In this document: positions 44,709 to 53,522 of the stretch, in pieces
Numbering within the stretch: the stretch's first letter is position 1
Layout of the letters: each line of letters starts with the position of its first letter
Assembly: GCF_017921975.2 (NCBI RefSeq)
Contig: NZ_JAGEMO020000018.1
Span: forward strand, 124,001-188,000
Reading direction: 5' to 3'
DNA: 64,000 nt
From: Hymenobacter terricola
GTDB lineage: Bacteria; Bacteroidota; Bacteroidia; Cytophagales; Hymenobacteraceae
Translations under genes and position numbers: made by a program
Notes under the pieces: generated by a model
Databases searched by the model: none
Told to the model about the DNA's origin: nothing
What the model saw: the letters and a program-made list of their open reading frames with translations, nothing else

Positions 44709-45659
44709 ATGGACCCGAACGAAACCCCCGAACCCCGCTCCAACAATAGCCGCGTCCTTCTTTGGGTGGCCCTCGTCCTCGTGCTGCTGGGCATCAACGG
44801 CGTCCTGTTCTACCTCAACAACCAGAAGGGCCAGCAGAACGAAGTGCTGACCACCGAAGTGAAAGCCAAAGACAGCAAGCTGCAAGAGCAAATCAAGCAG
44901 TACGAAGCTTTAAAGTCTGATTTTGAGCGCCAAAGCCAGGAACTCCAGGCTCTGGGGCTAAGCAACGACTCGCTCGAAGCCAAGATTGCCGGCGTGAATG
45001 CGGACCTGCTGAAGCTGCGCTCCTTCAAGGCCGGCAGCTTCTCCATTGCCCAGCAAAACCTGTTTAAGAAGCGCGCTCAGAACCTGGAAAGCCAGCTGCG
45101 CAAGAAGGACGACGACATTGCCCAGCTCAAAAAGGACAACGAAACGCTCTACACCGAAACCACCACGCTGAAGGAGAAGCAGAACAAGCTGACCGATACC
45201 ATCAGCACCGTGGTGCGCAGCAACAAGGAGTTGACGGAGAAAGTGGGCGTGGCCTCGCGGCTGCAATCTGAAAACATAAAAGTGGCCATCATCACCTCCA
45301 AAAACAAGGAGAAAGTTGACGAGAAAGAAGAGTTCAAAGCCAAGCGCGTCGAAAAAATCAAGGTCACCTTCAACCTGTCCCGCAACGACGTGTCGCCGAA
45401 GGAAACCAAAGCCATTTACCTGCGCATTCTGGAGCCCGATGGCGCGGCCCTCTACAACCTGAGCACCGGCGGCGGCACCTTCACCGTGGACGGCCAGGAA
45501 GCCTTCTACACGCAAAAACAGGATGTGGTGTACGACAACACAAAGCAGAAGCTGGAATTTGTGTACGCCAAAGGGGCCGAATACAAGAAAGGCCAGCACA
45601 CGGTGGAGCTGTACGAAAGCGGCCAGCTGATGGGGAAAACCACGTTCACATTGAAATAG
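44709..45659 (+). CDS. Membrane-anchored coiled-coil protein of unknown function
   Basis: ATG 44709 gives 316 residues. One N-terminal membrane helix (VLLWVALVLVLLGINGVLFY) at 16-35 is followed by a long coiled coil (about 45-185, e.g. SKLQEQIKQYEALKSDFERQ). A C-terminal beta domain (KIKVTFNLSRNDVSPKETKA, then KAIYLRILEPDG) ends the chain. This layout is found in uncharacterised Bacteroidota proteins, perhaps spacers in the periplasm. A TTG (44606-44608), 20 nt, TATTTTTA (44629) may be its promoter. Confidence 0.8.
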   Translation: MDPNETPEPRSNNSRVLLWVALVLVLLGINGVLFYLNNQKGQQNEVLTTEVKAKDSKLQEQIKQYEALKSDFERQSQELQALGLSNDSLEAKIAGVNADLLKLRSFKAGSFSIAQQNLFKKRAQNLESQLRKKDDDIAQLKKDNETLYTETTTLKEKQNKLTDTISTVVRSNKELTEKVGVASRLQSENIKVAIITSKNKEKVDEKEEFKAKRVEKIKVTFNLSRNDVSPKETKAIYLRILEPDGAALYNLSTGGGTFTVDGQEAFYTQKQDVVYDNTKQKLEFVYAKGAEYKKGQHTVELYESGQLMGKTTFTLK

Positions 45660-45688
45660 CAACGGTGCGGGCGGACGCCTCCCCCCGG

Positions 45689-45746
45689 CCCCCTCTCTGA
45701 AAAGGAGAGGGGGAGCTAGCCATCAGGAGCAAAACCGGTGCCCCCT
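45689..45746. repeat. CCCCCTCTC palindrome and inverted copy
   Basis: A 9-bp stem (45689-45697, 45705-45713) overlaps a longer inverted pair (CTGAAAAGGAGAGGGGG type at 45698-45713 and its complement at 45731-45746, one or two mismatches at the tip). Confidence 0.6.
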
Positions 45747-45828
45747 CTCCTTTTCGAAGAGGTGGTCAGGGGGTGAGGCGCCTGCCAGAACAGTACCACT
45801 TGCACATGGTCGATTGCTGCGTTGCGCC

Positions 45829-45861
45829 AAAAAAAAGCCGCTCCTGGGAGCGGCTTTTTTT
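45829..45861. terminator. Strong bidirectional terminator
   Basis: GCCGCTCC (45837-45844) and GGAGCGGC (45847-45854) form the stem, flanked by A8 and T7. It works for both the coiled-coil gene and the decayed minus-strand gene. Confidence 0.9.
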
Positions 45862-45875
45862 GTGGGCACCGGGCC

Positions 45876-46277
45876 CTACACGGGCAGGTGGGGCGCAGAG
45901 CCGTGAGGGCGGCCACGTAGGCCGCAGCCTCGTCATAGAGCGGCGTGGCGATGTGCAGCTCGTACTTGTGTAGCTCTAAGGTCGTCCTCGCCGTGGCTGT
46001 CGGCCTGGCTGGTGAGGCGGCCGATTTCGGACTGCGCGGCCACGATAAGCTTGGGGTTGGTGAGGGTGGCGAGGTCGGCCTGGGCGTCGGTGATGTCGGT
46101 GACGAGGCGGGTGGCCTCGGACTAGCGGGATTTGGGAGAGCCCAAGGTTTGGATTCCGACGCCGAGTGTGCCCTTGCGGGCACCGGCCACGTCGCGCTTG
46201 AGGGTGAGGGGGGGCAGCATGGCGTCCACGGTGCGCTGGGATTTCACGCCGCTCAGGTCGGGAATGGCAGTAGGCAT
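45876..46277 (-). pseudogene. Decayed gene of unknown family
   Basis: From ATG 46277 the frame reads MPTAIPDLSGVKSQRTVDAM and KRDVAGARKGTLGVGIQTLG, then a TAG at 46124-46122. It goes on as SEATRLVTDITDAQADLATL up to about 45985, where a frameshift moves to LELHKYELHIATPLYDEAAA. One more single-base shift in a C run would reach a TAG at 45878-45876. Restored, it is about 134 residues. The phased, non-random residues show it was once coding. No function is known. It follows the decayed HTH gene at 46376-46820 on the same strand, and a strong terminator follows. Confidence 0.65.
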
Positions 46278-46375
46278 AAGCTGGAGATTTGGTTGCGATT
46301 AGAATTAAAAATAAGGAACTTCCGGGCGCAAGGCACGGGCCGCATCCGGTTCGGCAAGGGCCGGGGGCAGGCCGG

Positions 46376-46820
46376 TCACAGCGGCGCTCGCGGGGCCGGG
46401 CATTTCGGCGGCGCGGCCCCGTTGTGGGTGTGCCACTCGGCGGCGTCCCCTTGCAGCTGCCCCAGCCGCCCCAGCTGGCCCTGGCGCTGGGTGGGGGTGA
46501 GCGGGGCGGTAGCTCCGGTGCTGGCCAAGGCAAAGGGCAGGGCCTGGGCCGCGTTCAGGCGGGCGGCTCCGGCGCGGGCGCGGGCGGGCAGCTCGTGCGT
46601 GAGCGCCACGGCCAGCACGGCGGCCTGGGCTTGGCAGCGAGCCAGGCGCTGATGCACGGGTTCCCAATCGGCCGGGGGCGGGGGTCGGGCGGGGTGGCCA
46701 GCAGGGGCCGGGTGCCGGCCTCGGCATCGTTCACCTTCCGCTGGGACACCCCCAGCAGGGCCCCACATCGGCCTGCGACAACCCGAACCGCCGCACAGCC
46801 TCCAGCAGGCCAGGCGGCAT
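46376..46820 (-). pseudogene. Decayed XRE-type HTH gene (relative of the 22859 regulator)
   Basis: ATG 46820 starts MPPGLLEAVRRFGLSQADVG; after one base shift it continues ALLGVSQRKVNDAEAGTRPL, a clear HTH. A second shift within a C-rich stretch (about 46685) leads to DWEPVHQRLARCQAQAAVLA and a helical C-terminal part ending at 46376. The layout (short HTH, Pro-rich linker, helical C-terminal domain) is the same as in the protein at 22859. Two frameshifts make it inactive unless the sequence has errors. Confidence 0.65.
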
Positions 46821-46905
46821 TGCTTTAATCCATCGTTGCCATATGTGTTGGCGCTATTGGGGCCACCGCTCGCCCGCAGCCCCGCCGCAAGTTTATGCCG
46901 GGCCA

Positions 46906-46941
46906 GGGGTTGGATTTTTACTTTTTTCCAAATCCAACCCC
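46906..46941 (-). terminator. Hairpin after the beta-propeller T9SS gene
   Basis: GGGGTTGGATTT (46906-46917) and its exact complement (46930-46941) lie just past the stop at 46946. Confidence 0.7.
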
Positions 46942-46945
46942 GCCC

Positions 46946-47863
46946 CTACTCCACCAGCAGGCGCTGGGCCGGGCCGGCGCCGCGCAGCAGGTAGAGGCCG
47001 GCGGGCAGGCCGAGCAGGTCGAGCGCGGCCTCGGGGCCGGCTGGGGCGGGGTAGTGGCACACGGCCCGGCCCAGGGCATCGGTCAGGGTCAGGGGCGCGG
47101 GGACGGTGCCGGCGGGCAGGCGCAGGGTGGCCGTATGGCGGGCGGGGTTAGGGTAGAGCGTTGCCGGAGCCAGGGCGCGCCCGGCGGCCTTAGCCGTGAG
47201 GGTGGCGTCGGTGAGGGCGGCGAGGAATCCAAGGTTTGTGTTGAGGTTCGGGTTGGTCAGGGTGATAGCGCTGAAGCCCGCCGTGTGGCTGGCAAAATAC
47301 CCGGCCGCGTACACGCTGGTTCCGCTCACGGCCAGTGCGTTGGCTCCATCAAACCCCGTGCCGCTGGCCCGCTGTGCCCACGCGAAGCTGCCCATGCTGC
47401 CCGCATTAGTCAGTTTGGCCACGAATACGTCGGTACTGAACGCGGTGCTGGAATTGGTCAGGGTTAAGGTGGCGAGGCCAAAGCTCGCCGTAGAACTGTC
47501 GAAAGCACCAGCCACATATACGCCATTTTCACTCACAGCCAGCACGTTGACTGTGTCGCTGCCCGTGCCCCCTGCTCGCTGCGCCCACACGAACTGGTTG
47601 CTGGACGGGTTGAATTTCGCCACGAACACGTCACGGTATCCGATACTCGTTAGCGTGGTGCCGCCCAGCACCACCGTATTCTGGAAATTCCCTGCCAGGA
47701 ACACATTGCCCGCCGCATCGACGGCCGTAGCCGTCACTATCGAGAAATTATTCGCAACTGCCGTGGCCACCGCCACGGCCCGCGCCGACTGCCAGGCCGG
47801 GGCCGGGGCCGCCGCCGGCAGGCGCAAGGCCAGCAGGAGAATAGCCAGCAGGGTGCGAGCCAC
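46946..47863 (-). CDS. Secreted beta-propeller-like (SBBP) protein with T9SS sorting domain
   Basis: GTG 47863 starts a signal peptide (RTLLAILLLALRLPAAAPAP) in a 305-residue protein. Repeats of the form DAAGNVFLAGNFQNTVVLGG, VFVAKFN and FVWAQRAGGTGSDTVNVLAV then VSENGVYVAGAF (at least three) match SBBP/seven-bladed propeller repeats. The last ~75 residues are a T9SS type A domain (ATLYPNPARHTATLRLPAG to LPAGLYLLRG). It is short for the family, with fewer blades than needed for a closed propeller, so it may be a small or reduced member. Surface role unknown. Confidence 0.85.
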   Translation of the reverse strand: MARTLLAILLLALRLPAAAPAPAWQSARAVAVATAVANNFSIVTATAVDAAGNVFLAGNFQNTVVLGGTTLTSIGYRDVFVAKFNPSSNQFVWAQRAGGTGSDTVNVLAVSENGVYVAGAFDSSTASFGLATLTLTNSSTAFSTDVFVAKLTNAGSMGSFAWAQRASGTGFDGANALAVSGTSVYAAGYFASHTAGFSAITLTNPNLNTNLGFLAALTDATLTAKAAGRALAPATLYPNPARHTATLRLPAGTVPAPLTLTDALGRAVCHYPAPAGPEAALDLLGLPAGLYLLRGAGPAQRLLVE

Positions 47864-47953
47864 CCCGGCAGGAAGTGGGAAGGAGGAAAAGTTGAAGATG
47901 GAAAGGAAGGAAATGGAGAGGAATAAAAGTTGCGGTAGGGCCAGCCCCGCACC

Positions 47954-50590
47954 CTACCCTACCTTGTTCGTGGTCTCGAACTCGTCCAGTTTGGCCAGGG
48001 TGGCGGAGATATTTTCCGTAAAAAGCGTAACCACGGCACCTTTGGGCGCGGTTTTCAGGATGTGGTCGATGGCATCGGGCTCGTGTTCGATGTAGGTAAT
48101 TTTCAGGTCCGGCTTGTCGAGGCGCAGGCCACGCTCCATGATTTCACGCAGGTACCCGGCCGTTTTGCCGCGCAAGTCGGTGTCCTGGCGCAGAATCACT
48201 TCGTCGAAAATGCGGCCCGCAATGCGGGCGAAGCCCAGCGTGTCCTCGTCGCGGCGGTCGCCGAGGCCCGATACCACGCCGATTTTATGCGTGGCCGTCG
48301 TGGCCTCCATGAACTCGGCGAATTTGGTGATGCCCGCCGTGTTGTGGGCATAGTCCACGATGACTTCGAAGTCCGGAAACTTATACATGTTCATCCGGCC
48401 CGGCGTTTTCGTGCCCGAGGGCACAAACGTGCGGAAAGCCGTTTTGATGGTGTCCTTATCGAACCCAACCACGTAGCCGGCCAGGGCCGCGGCCAGACAG
48501 TTCTCGATGTTGAAGCCGGCCCGCCCGCCAAAGGTGATGGGAAACTCCACGGCCCGGTCGATGCGCACCTTGTAGGAGTTGCGGTAAATCGTGACGTAGC
48601 CTTCTTCGTACACGGCGGCCACGCCGCCGTCGGCCACATGCTCCAGGATGCGGGGGTTGTTTTCGTCCATGCTGAACAGGGCCACCTGGCAGTCCACGGT
48701 GCGGGCCATGGCGTACACGAGGTCGTCGTCGGCGTTGAGCACGGCCCAGCCGTTTTTGCGTACCGTACGGGGCAGCACGCCCTTCACGGCCGCCATTTCT
48801 TCCACGGTATGGATGTCGCGCAGGCCTAAGTGGTCAGCGGCCACGTTGGTCACCACCGCCACGTCGCAGTTATGGAAGCCCAGGCCGGAACGCAGCATGC
48901 CCCCGCGCGCCGTTTCCAGCACGGCGTAATTAATGGTGGGGTCCTTCAGCACAAACTCGGCGCTTTGGCTACCGGTGCAGTCGCCTTTTTGCAACTGCAC
49001 GCCCTGAATATAAATGCCATCGGTGGTCGTAAACCCTACTTTGTAGCCGATGCTGGCCACCAGGTGCGCGATAAGGCGGGTGGTAGTGGTTTTGCCGTTG
49101 GTGCCGGTCACGGCAATAATCGGCACGCGGGCCGTGCTACCGGGCGGAAACAGCATATCGACCACCGGCGCGGCCACGTTGCGGGCGAGTCCCTCGGTGG
49201 GCGCAATGTGCATCCGGAAGCCCGGTGCGGCGTTCACCTCAATCACGGCGCCACGGCTCTCGTTGAGCGGTACGGCAATGTCCGTGGCCATCAAGTCAAT
49301 ACCGCAGATATCGAGGCCCACGATGCCGGCCACCCGTTCGGCCAGCAGCACGTTGTAGGGATGCATCTGGTCGGTCACATCGGTGGCGGTGCCGCCGGTG
49401 CTGATGTTGGCCGTGCTTTTCAGGTACAGAATTTCACCGGCCGGCAGCACCGATTTCAAACTCAGGTCACGGCCTTTGAGAATATCCAGCGTAGGCTTGT
49501 CGGCCTTGATGCTGGTCAGCACCTTCTCGTGGCCAATGCCCCGGCGCGGGTCCTCGTTCACTTTGGCAATCAGTTGCTGAATCGTGCTTTTGCCATCGCC
49601 GGTCACGGCAGCGGGCGTGCGCCTGGCGGCAGCAATGAGTTTGCCGTTCACCACCAGCAGCCGAAAATCGAACCCCTCAATGAACTGCTCCACAATTACG
49701 GCCCGCGAGTACACCTGCGCGGCCACCAGGCCCTCGGCGGCATCCTTCCAGTTCATGATGCGGATGGTGGCGCCCTTGCCATGGTTGCCATCGAGCGGCT
49801 TGGTCACGATGGGGAAGCCCAACTCCTCAATGGCATCGCGCAGGCCCGCTTCCGAATACACGGTGGTGCCACGCGGCACGGGCACGCCCGCATCGTTGAG
49901 CATGGCCTTGGTGCGGTTCTTGTTGCCGGCCACCTCCACGCCCGCGTGCGAGGTCAGGTTGGTGGTAGTAGCCCAGATGCGGCGCTGGTTCACGCCGTAG
50001 CCCAGCTGAATAATGGAAGTATTCTTTAGTTGGATGTAGGGAATGTTGCGCGAAGCGGCTTCGGCCACGATGCTGTAGGTACTCGGGCCAATAAACTCAT
50101 CTTCCCGGATTTCGTGCAGTTCGGTAATGAGTAACTTCAAATCCACCTTTTCTTTCTTGCAGAGGGCTTCCACAATGTCAACGGCCGCCTCAGCCGCGCG
50201 ACGGCCGGCGCGCTCCTCCTGGTAAGCAAACACCACGTATTCCAACCCTTCTTCGTGCGCCGGGTAGCTCTTACCCCAATACACCGACATGCCGGACTGC
50301 CGCTGCAGTTCCAGCGCTACGTGTTGAATAACGTGGCCCAGCGGCTCGCCATCGTTGAGGGCCTCCAGGGTCAGGGGCTGGTGCTTGGCGGCCTTCTTGC
50401 CGCTCATGCCGCCCGGCTGCACCTGGCCAATGTTGGGAAAAAGCTTCATCAACCGGCCGGGAAACCCTGAGATGGAATTAGACCATTTCCCGGCAAATTC
50501 CTGCAAATCAACTTTGGCTACGATGAGTTTATGGTGTTTAACAGACCAATAGCTCGGCCCGCGCATCGTGCGGAGGTCAACAATTTTCAT
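47954..50590 (-). CDS. cphA: Cyanophycin synthetase (CphA1 type)
   Basis: ATG 50590 (MKIVDLRTMRGPSYWSVKHH) gives 878 residues, the usual CphA1 length. An N-terminal domain is followed by an ATP-grasp part (about 220-480: FPIVTKPLDGNHGKGATIRI, the VIEVNAAPGFRMH segment). A Mur-ligase-like part has P-loop GTNGKTTTTRLIAHL at about 496-510, and VVTNVAADHLG and DYAHNTAGI follow. The first part adds Asp to the growing backbone and the second adds Arg side chains, storing nitrogen as multi-L-arginyl-poly-L-aspartate. No cyanophycinase gene is adjacent. Confidence 0.95.
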   Translation of the reverse strand: MKIVDLRTMRGPSYWSVKHHKLIVAKVDLQEFAGKWSNSISGFPGRLMKLFPNIGQVQPGGMSGKKAAKHQPLTLEALNDGEPLGHVIQHVALELQRQSGMSVYWGKSYPAHEEGLEYVVFAYQEERAGRRAAEAAVDIVEALCKKEKVDLKLLITELHEIREDEFIGPSTYSIVAEAASRNIPYIQLKNTSIIQLGYGVNQRRIWATTTNLTSHAGVEVAGNKNRTKAMLNDAGVPVPRGTTVYSEAGLRDAIEELGFPIVTKPLDGNHGKGATIRIMNWKDAAEGLVAAQVYSRAVIVEQFIEGFDFRLLVVNGKLIAAARRTPAAVTGDGKSTIQQLIAKVNEDPRRGIGHEKVLTSIKADKPTLDILKGRDLSLKSVLPAGEILYLKSTANISTGGTATDVTDQMHPYNVLLAERVAGIVGLDICGIDLMATDIAVPLNESRGAVIEVNAAPGFRMHIAPTEGLARNVAAPVVDMLFPPGSTARVPIIAVTGTNGKTTTTRLIAHLVASIGYKVGFTTTDGIYIQGVQLQKGDCTGSQSAEFVLKDPTINYAVLETARGGMLRSGLGFHNCDVAVVTNVAADHLGLRDIHTVEEMAAVKGVLPRTVRKNGWAVLNADDDLVYAMARTVDCQVALFSMDENNPRILEHVADGGVAAVYEEGYVTIYRNSYKVRIDRAVEFPITFGGRAGFNIENCLAAALAGYVVGFDKDTIKTAFRTFVPSGTKTPGRMNMYKFPDFEVIVDYAHNTAGITKFAEFMEATTATHKIGVVSGLGDRRDEDTLGFARIAGRIFDEVILRQDTDLRGKTAGYLREIMERGLRLDKPDLKITYIEHEPDAIDHILKTAPKGAVVTLFTENISATLAKLDEFETTNKVG

Positions 50591-50877
50591 AAGATGGCGG
50601 AGTGGTAAGGAAGACGGGTTTGACGACAAGCGGGGCACTGCCCAGCTTGGCTACGAAATGTAGGCATAATGCCGCCCAAAACCCGCAAAGCGCGCCACTT
50701 GCCCCGAAAAAAGCCTCCCAGGTTGACTGCTTATTTCCTGATTCCACGAAAATACTTGATGTCCCAGAGCTTGCTCAGGGTCCTGATAACAGCGCTATTA
50801 GCCGCGACTCGCCGCCGCCCGTCCCAACACTCGCCGCTGCCGAACGTTTTTTCCGGTCGTATTTGGGCTATAAGCAG
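50591..50877. other. Gap upstream of cphA without a recognised gene
   Basis: Only weak Pro/Ser-rich frames cross this stretch. A minus-strand TACATTTC (50662-50655) could be the cphA -7 element, but no matching TTG was found at 19-21 bp. Nothing else seen. Confidence 0.4.
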
Positions 50878-50916
50878 CAATCCCCGAAATAAGCACGGGG
50901 CTTGTTTCGGGGATTG
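50878..50916 (-). terminator. Hairpin terminator after tRNA-Cys
   Basis: CAATCCCCGAAA (50878-50889) and TTTCGGGGATTG (50905-50916) pair perfectly, with an inner AAGC/GCTT stem. It is just downstream of the minus-strand tRNA. Confidence 0.7.
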
Positions 50917-50928
50917 CGAACTTGAAAG

Positions 50929-50999
50929 AGGTGACGGGCGGATTCGAACCGCCGTAGGAGGTTTTGCAGACCTCTACCTAGCCACTCGGTCACGTCACC
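50929..50999 (-). tRNA. tRNA-Cys (GCA)
   Basis: The minus strand folds into a full cloverleaf of 71 nt: acceptor GGTGACG/CGTCACC, D-arm ACC..GGT, anticodon arm GAGGT-CTGCAAA-ACCTC with anticodon GCA, and T-arm GGCGG-TTCGAAT-CCGCC. The discriminator base is U, as expected for tRNA-Cys. CCA is not encoded. Confidence 0.96.
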
Positions 51000-51062
51000 A
51001 GTAATGGGCTTTTGGGAGCGCAAAGGTAAGCAGCCCGTTTTGGCTGGGCAAGGTGCCCGCAC

Positions 51063-51098
51063 AAAAAAAGCCCCGACGCGTGCGTCGGGGCTTTTTTT
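51063..51098. terminator. rpsA terminator
   Basis: GCCCCGACGC (51070-51079) and GCGTCGGGGC (51082-51091) form the stem, flanked by A7 and T7, 17 bp past the rpsA stop. It can act in both directions. Confidence 0.9.
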
Positions 51099-51114
51099 CA
51101 AACGATGCTAAGCG

Positions 51115-53340
51115 TTAGGCTTTGGCTTCGTCGTCCTTCTTGTCGGCAGCTTCGTCGCTACCGGCTACCAGGCCTTTGGCCTTTTCAACCAGGTCACCAG
51201 CTACTTCCGAAGCTTTGGTGAAAGCTTCCGAATGCGTTACAGCATCCACAGCGTCCGAGGCAGCGTGCTTCACTTTGTCGAAGGTTTCGCTGTGCGAAAC
51301 GGCTTCGGCAGCGTCAGCGGCCACTTCTTTCACCTTGTCGAAGGCAGCAGCAGCAGCACCGGTGATGCCGGCCAACAGGCCACCCTCTTCGGCTGCCGGA
51401 GCAGCTTCAGCGGCGGGAGCCTCAGCCTTAGGAGCCTCAGCTGCCGGAGCAGCTTTCGGGGCTTCAGCAGCAGCAGGCGCTTCAGCAGCGGGCTTGGCAG
51501 CCGCAGCTTTCAGCTTTTGCTCGCCAGCCTTGCGCTCATTGCCCATCATCTGGTCGCGCAGGGCGCTCAGCGCGTCGAGGTCGCCGAGGGTCGACTTCTC
51601 TTCCGTCTTCTTCAGGTCGCTGATTTTGCCTTCACCCTGGGGCTCGCCCGCTTTGGTGTTGGTTTTCTTCTTGAACTTGGAGTTGCGGTTGTCGTCTTCA
51701 GCGGCGGCTTCCTTGTTGTAAACAGCCGTGTGCGAGAGCACGATGCGACGGTCATCCTTCGAGAATTCCGTTACGCGGAAGTCCAGCGCTTCGCCGTTTT
51801 CAGCGGTCGTGCCGTCCTCTTTCACCAGCGATTTGGGGTAAGCGAAGCCCTCGATGCCATAAGGCAATTCGAGAACCGCGCCACGCTCCGACTTCTCGGT
51901 GATGGTAGCACGGTGCACCGAGCCGGGGGTGAACACCGACTGGAACGTATCCCAGGGGTTTTCTTCCAGCTGCTTGTGGCCAAGGGCCAGGCGACGGGCG
52001 CCGAGGTCCAGTTCCAACACGACTACGTCCAGTTTGTCGCCCACCTTCACCATTTCCGATGGGTGCTTGATTTTCTTGGTCCACGACAGGTCGGAAACGT
52101 GTACGAGGCCGTCCACGCCCTCTTCCAGCTCAACGAACAGGCCGAAGTTGGTCAGGTTGCGCACGAGGCCGCTGTGCTTGGTGCCCACGGCGTACTTGTC
52201 GCCGAAGTCGCCACGCGTCCAGGGGTCTTCGGTCAATTGCTTGATGCCGAGGCTCATCTTGCGGTCTTCGCGGTCGAGCGTCAGAATCTGCGCTTCTACC
52301 GTGTCGCCCTGCTTGATGAAGTCCTGCGGGTTGCGCAGGTGCTGGCTCCAGCTCATTTCCGAAACGTGGATGAGGCCTTCCACACCGGGCACCACTTCCA
52401 TGAAAGCGCCGTAGTCGGCCACGTTCACGATGCGGCCCGATACTTTCGAACCCGGCTGCAGGTCGGCCGGCAGCGAATCCCACGGGTGGGGAGTCAGCTG
52501 CTTCAGACCGAGGCTGATACGCTTCTTGGCTTCGTCGAAGTCCAGAACCACGATGTTCAGTTTCTGGTCCAGGGTTAGCACTTCGCTCGGGTGAGCGATG
52601 CGGCCCCACGAGATGTCCGTGATGTGCAGCAGACCGTCGACACCGCCGAGGTCGATGAACACGCCGAAGTTGGTCATGTTCTTGATGTTGCCTTCCAGAA
52701 TCTGGCCTTTCTCCAGGTTGTTCAGGATGGCCTCACGCTGCTTCTCGAGGTCTTTCTCGATGAGTACTTTGTGCGAAACCACGACGTTGTCAAAAGCGGA
52801 GTTGATTTTCACCACTTTCACTTCCATGCGACGGCCCACATAAATGTCGAAGTCGCGGATAGGTTTCACGTCGATTTGCGAGCCGGGCAGGAAGGCTTCC
52901 ACGCCGTCGAGTTCCATGATGAGGCCGCCTTTGGTGCGACGCTTCACCACGCCTTCGAGGATGGTATCCAGCTCGAGGGCATCGTAAATAGCCTTCCAGG
53001 CCTGCTTGATTTTAGCTTTCTTGCGGCTCAGGATGAGCTGGCCGTTGATGTCTTCCTGGTCTTCGATGAACACCTCCACCTCGTCACCGATTTTCAAATC
53101 GGGCAGGTCGCGGAATTCAGTAATCGACACCAGACCATCGGATTTGAAGCCGATGTTCAAAATAACGTCGCGGTCGGTGATGCCAACCACGGTGCCCTTC
53201 ACAACTTCTTCTTCCTGTACGGTCGTCAGCGTGTCGCCGTACATTTTCTCCATCTCGGCGCGCTGGTCCGAAGAGTAGTTTCCACCAAACCCGGTGGCTC
53301 CGACATTATCCCAGTCGAAATCGTCAATCAATTCTGCCAT
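51115..53340 (-). CDS. rpsA: 30S ribosomal protein S1 with long Ala-rich C-terminal tail
   Basis: ATG 53340 (MAELIDDFDWDNVGATGF) gives 741 residues. Six S1/OB RNA-binding domains lie between about 45 and 560, with repeats such as FVIDLGG-like NFGVFIDLGGVDGLLHITDI and YGAFMEVVPGVEGLIHVSEM, and a last degenerate copy (GAVLELPYGIEGF). S1 unfolds mRNA at the ribosome and matters in Bacteroidota that lack strong Shine-Dalgarno sites. After the last domain come a basic linker and about 130 residues rich in Ala, Glu and Lys, with TFDKVKHAASDAVDAVTHSE-type repeats. The tail is not part of standard S1. The leader is about 110 nt. Confidence 0.96.
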   Translation of the reverse strand: MAELIDDFDWDNVGATGFGGNYSSDQRAEMEKMYGDTLTTVQEEEVVKGTVVGITDRDVILNIGFKSDGLVSITEFRDLPDLKIGDEVEVFIEDQEDINGQLILSRKKAKIKQAWKAIYDALELDTILEGVVKRRTKGGLIMELDGVEAFLPGSQIDVKPIRDFDIYVGRRMEVKVVKINSAFDNVVVSHKVLIEKDLEKQREAILNNLEKGQILEGNIKNMTNFGVFIDLGGVDGLLHITDISWGRIAHPSEVLTLDQKLNIVVLDFDEAKKRISLGLKQLTPHPWDSLPADLQPGSKVSGRIVNVADYGAFMEVVPGVEGLIHVSEMSWSQHLRNPQDFIKQGDTVEAQILTLDREDRKMSLGIKQLTEDPWTRGDFGDKYAVGTKHSGLVRNLTNFGLFVELEEGVDGLVHVSDLSWTKKIKHPSEMVKVGDKLDVVVLELDLGARRLALGHKQLEENPWDTFQSVFTPGSVHRATITEKSERGAVLELPYGIEGFAYPKSLVKEDGTTAENGEALDFRVTEFSKDDRRIVLSHTAVYNKEAAAEDDNRNSKFKKKTNTKAGEPQGEGKISDLKKTEEKSTLGDLDALSALRDQMMGNERKAGEQKLKAAAAKPAAEAPAAAEAPKAAPAAEAPKAEAPAAEAAPAAEEGGLLAGITGAAAAAFDKVKEVAADAAEAVSHSETFDKVKHAASDAVDAVTHSEAFTKASEVAGDLVEKAKGLVAGSDEAADKKDDEAKA

Positions 53341-53434
53341 AATAGCTTGTGGGTACCTCTTAGGTAAACGAGAAGGCCGGTGCCCGGGCCAATCCGCGGT
53401 TCTTGTTGAACACCTTGCCGTTAGTGAGCAAGGC

Positions 53435-53463
53435 CCGCCACCCTGGCGGGGGCGCAAAGGTAC
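53435..53463 (-). promoter_or_regulatory. rpsA -7 element TACCTTTG and 5'-terminal hairpin
   Basis: On the minus strand TACCTTTG (53463-53456) matches the -7 element. A CCCGCCA/TGGCGGG hairpin (53451-53445 with 53441-53435) would sit at the start of the transcript, about 95 nt before the ATG. A role in S1 autoregulation is possible but not shown. Confidence 0.5.
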
Positions 53464-53522
53464 GGGTTTTTGTACTCAAGTAATTGCTTTTTTGCACAAA
53501 TGGCCTTTAACATCATAGCGCC

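Noticed and set aside
50602..50892. 96-codon plus-strand frame upstream of cphA
   Set aside because: Pro/Ser-rich with no motif, and it runs into the tRNA-Cys terminator.
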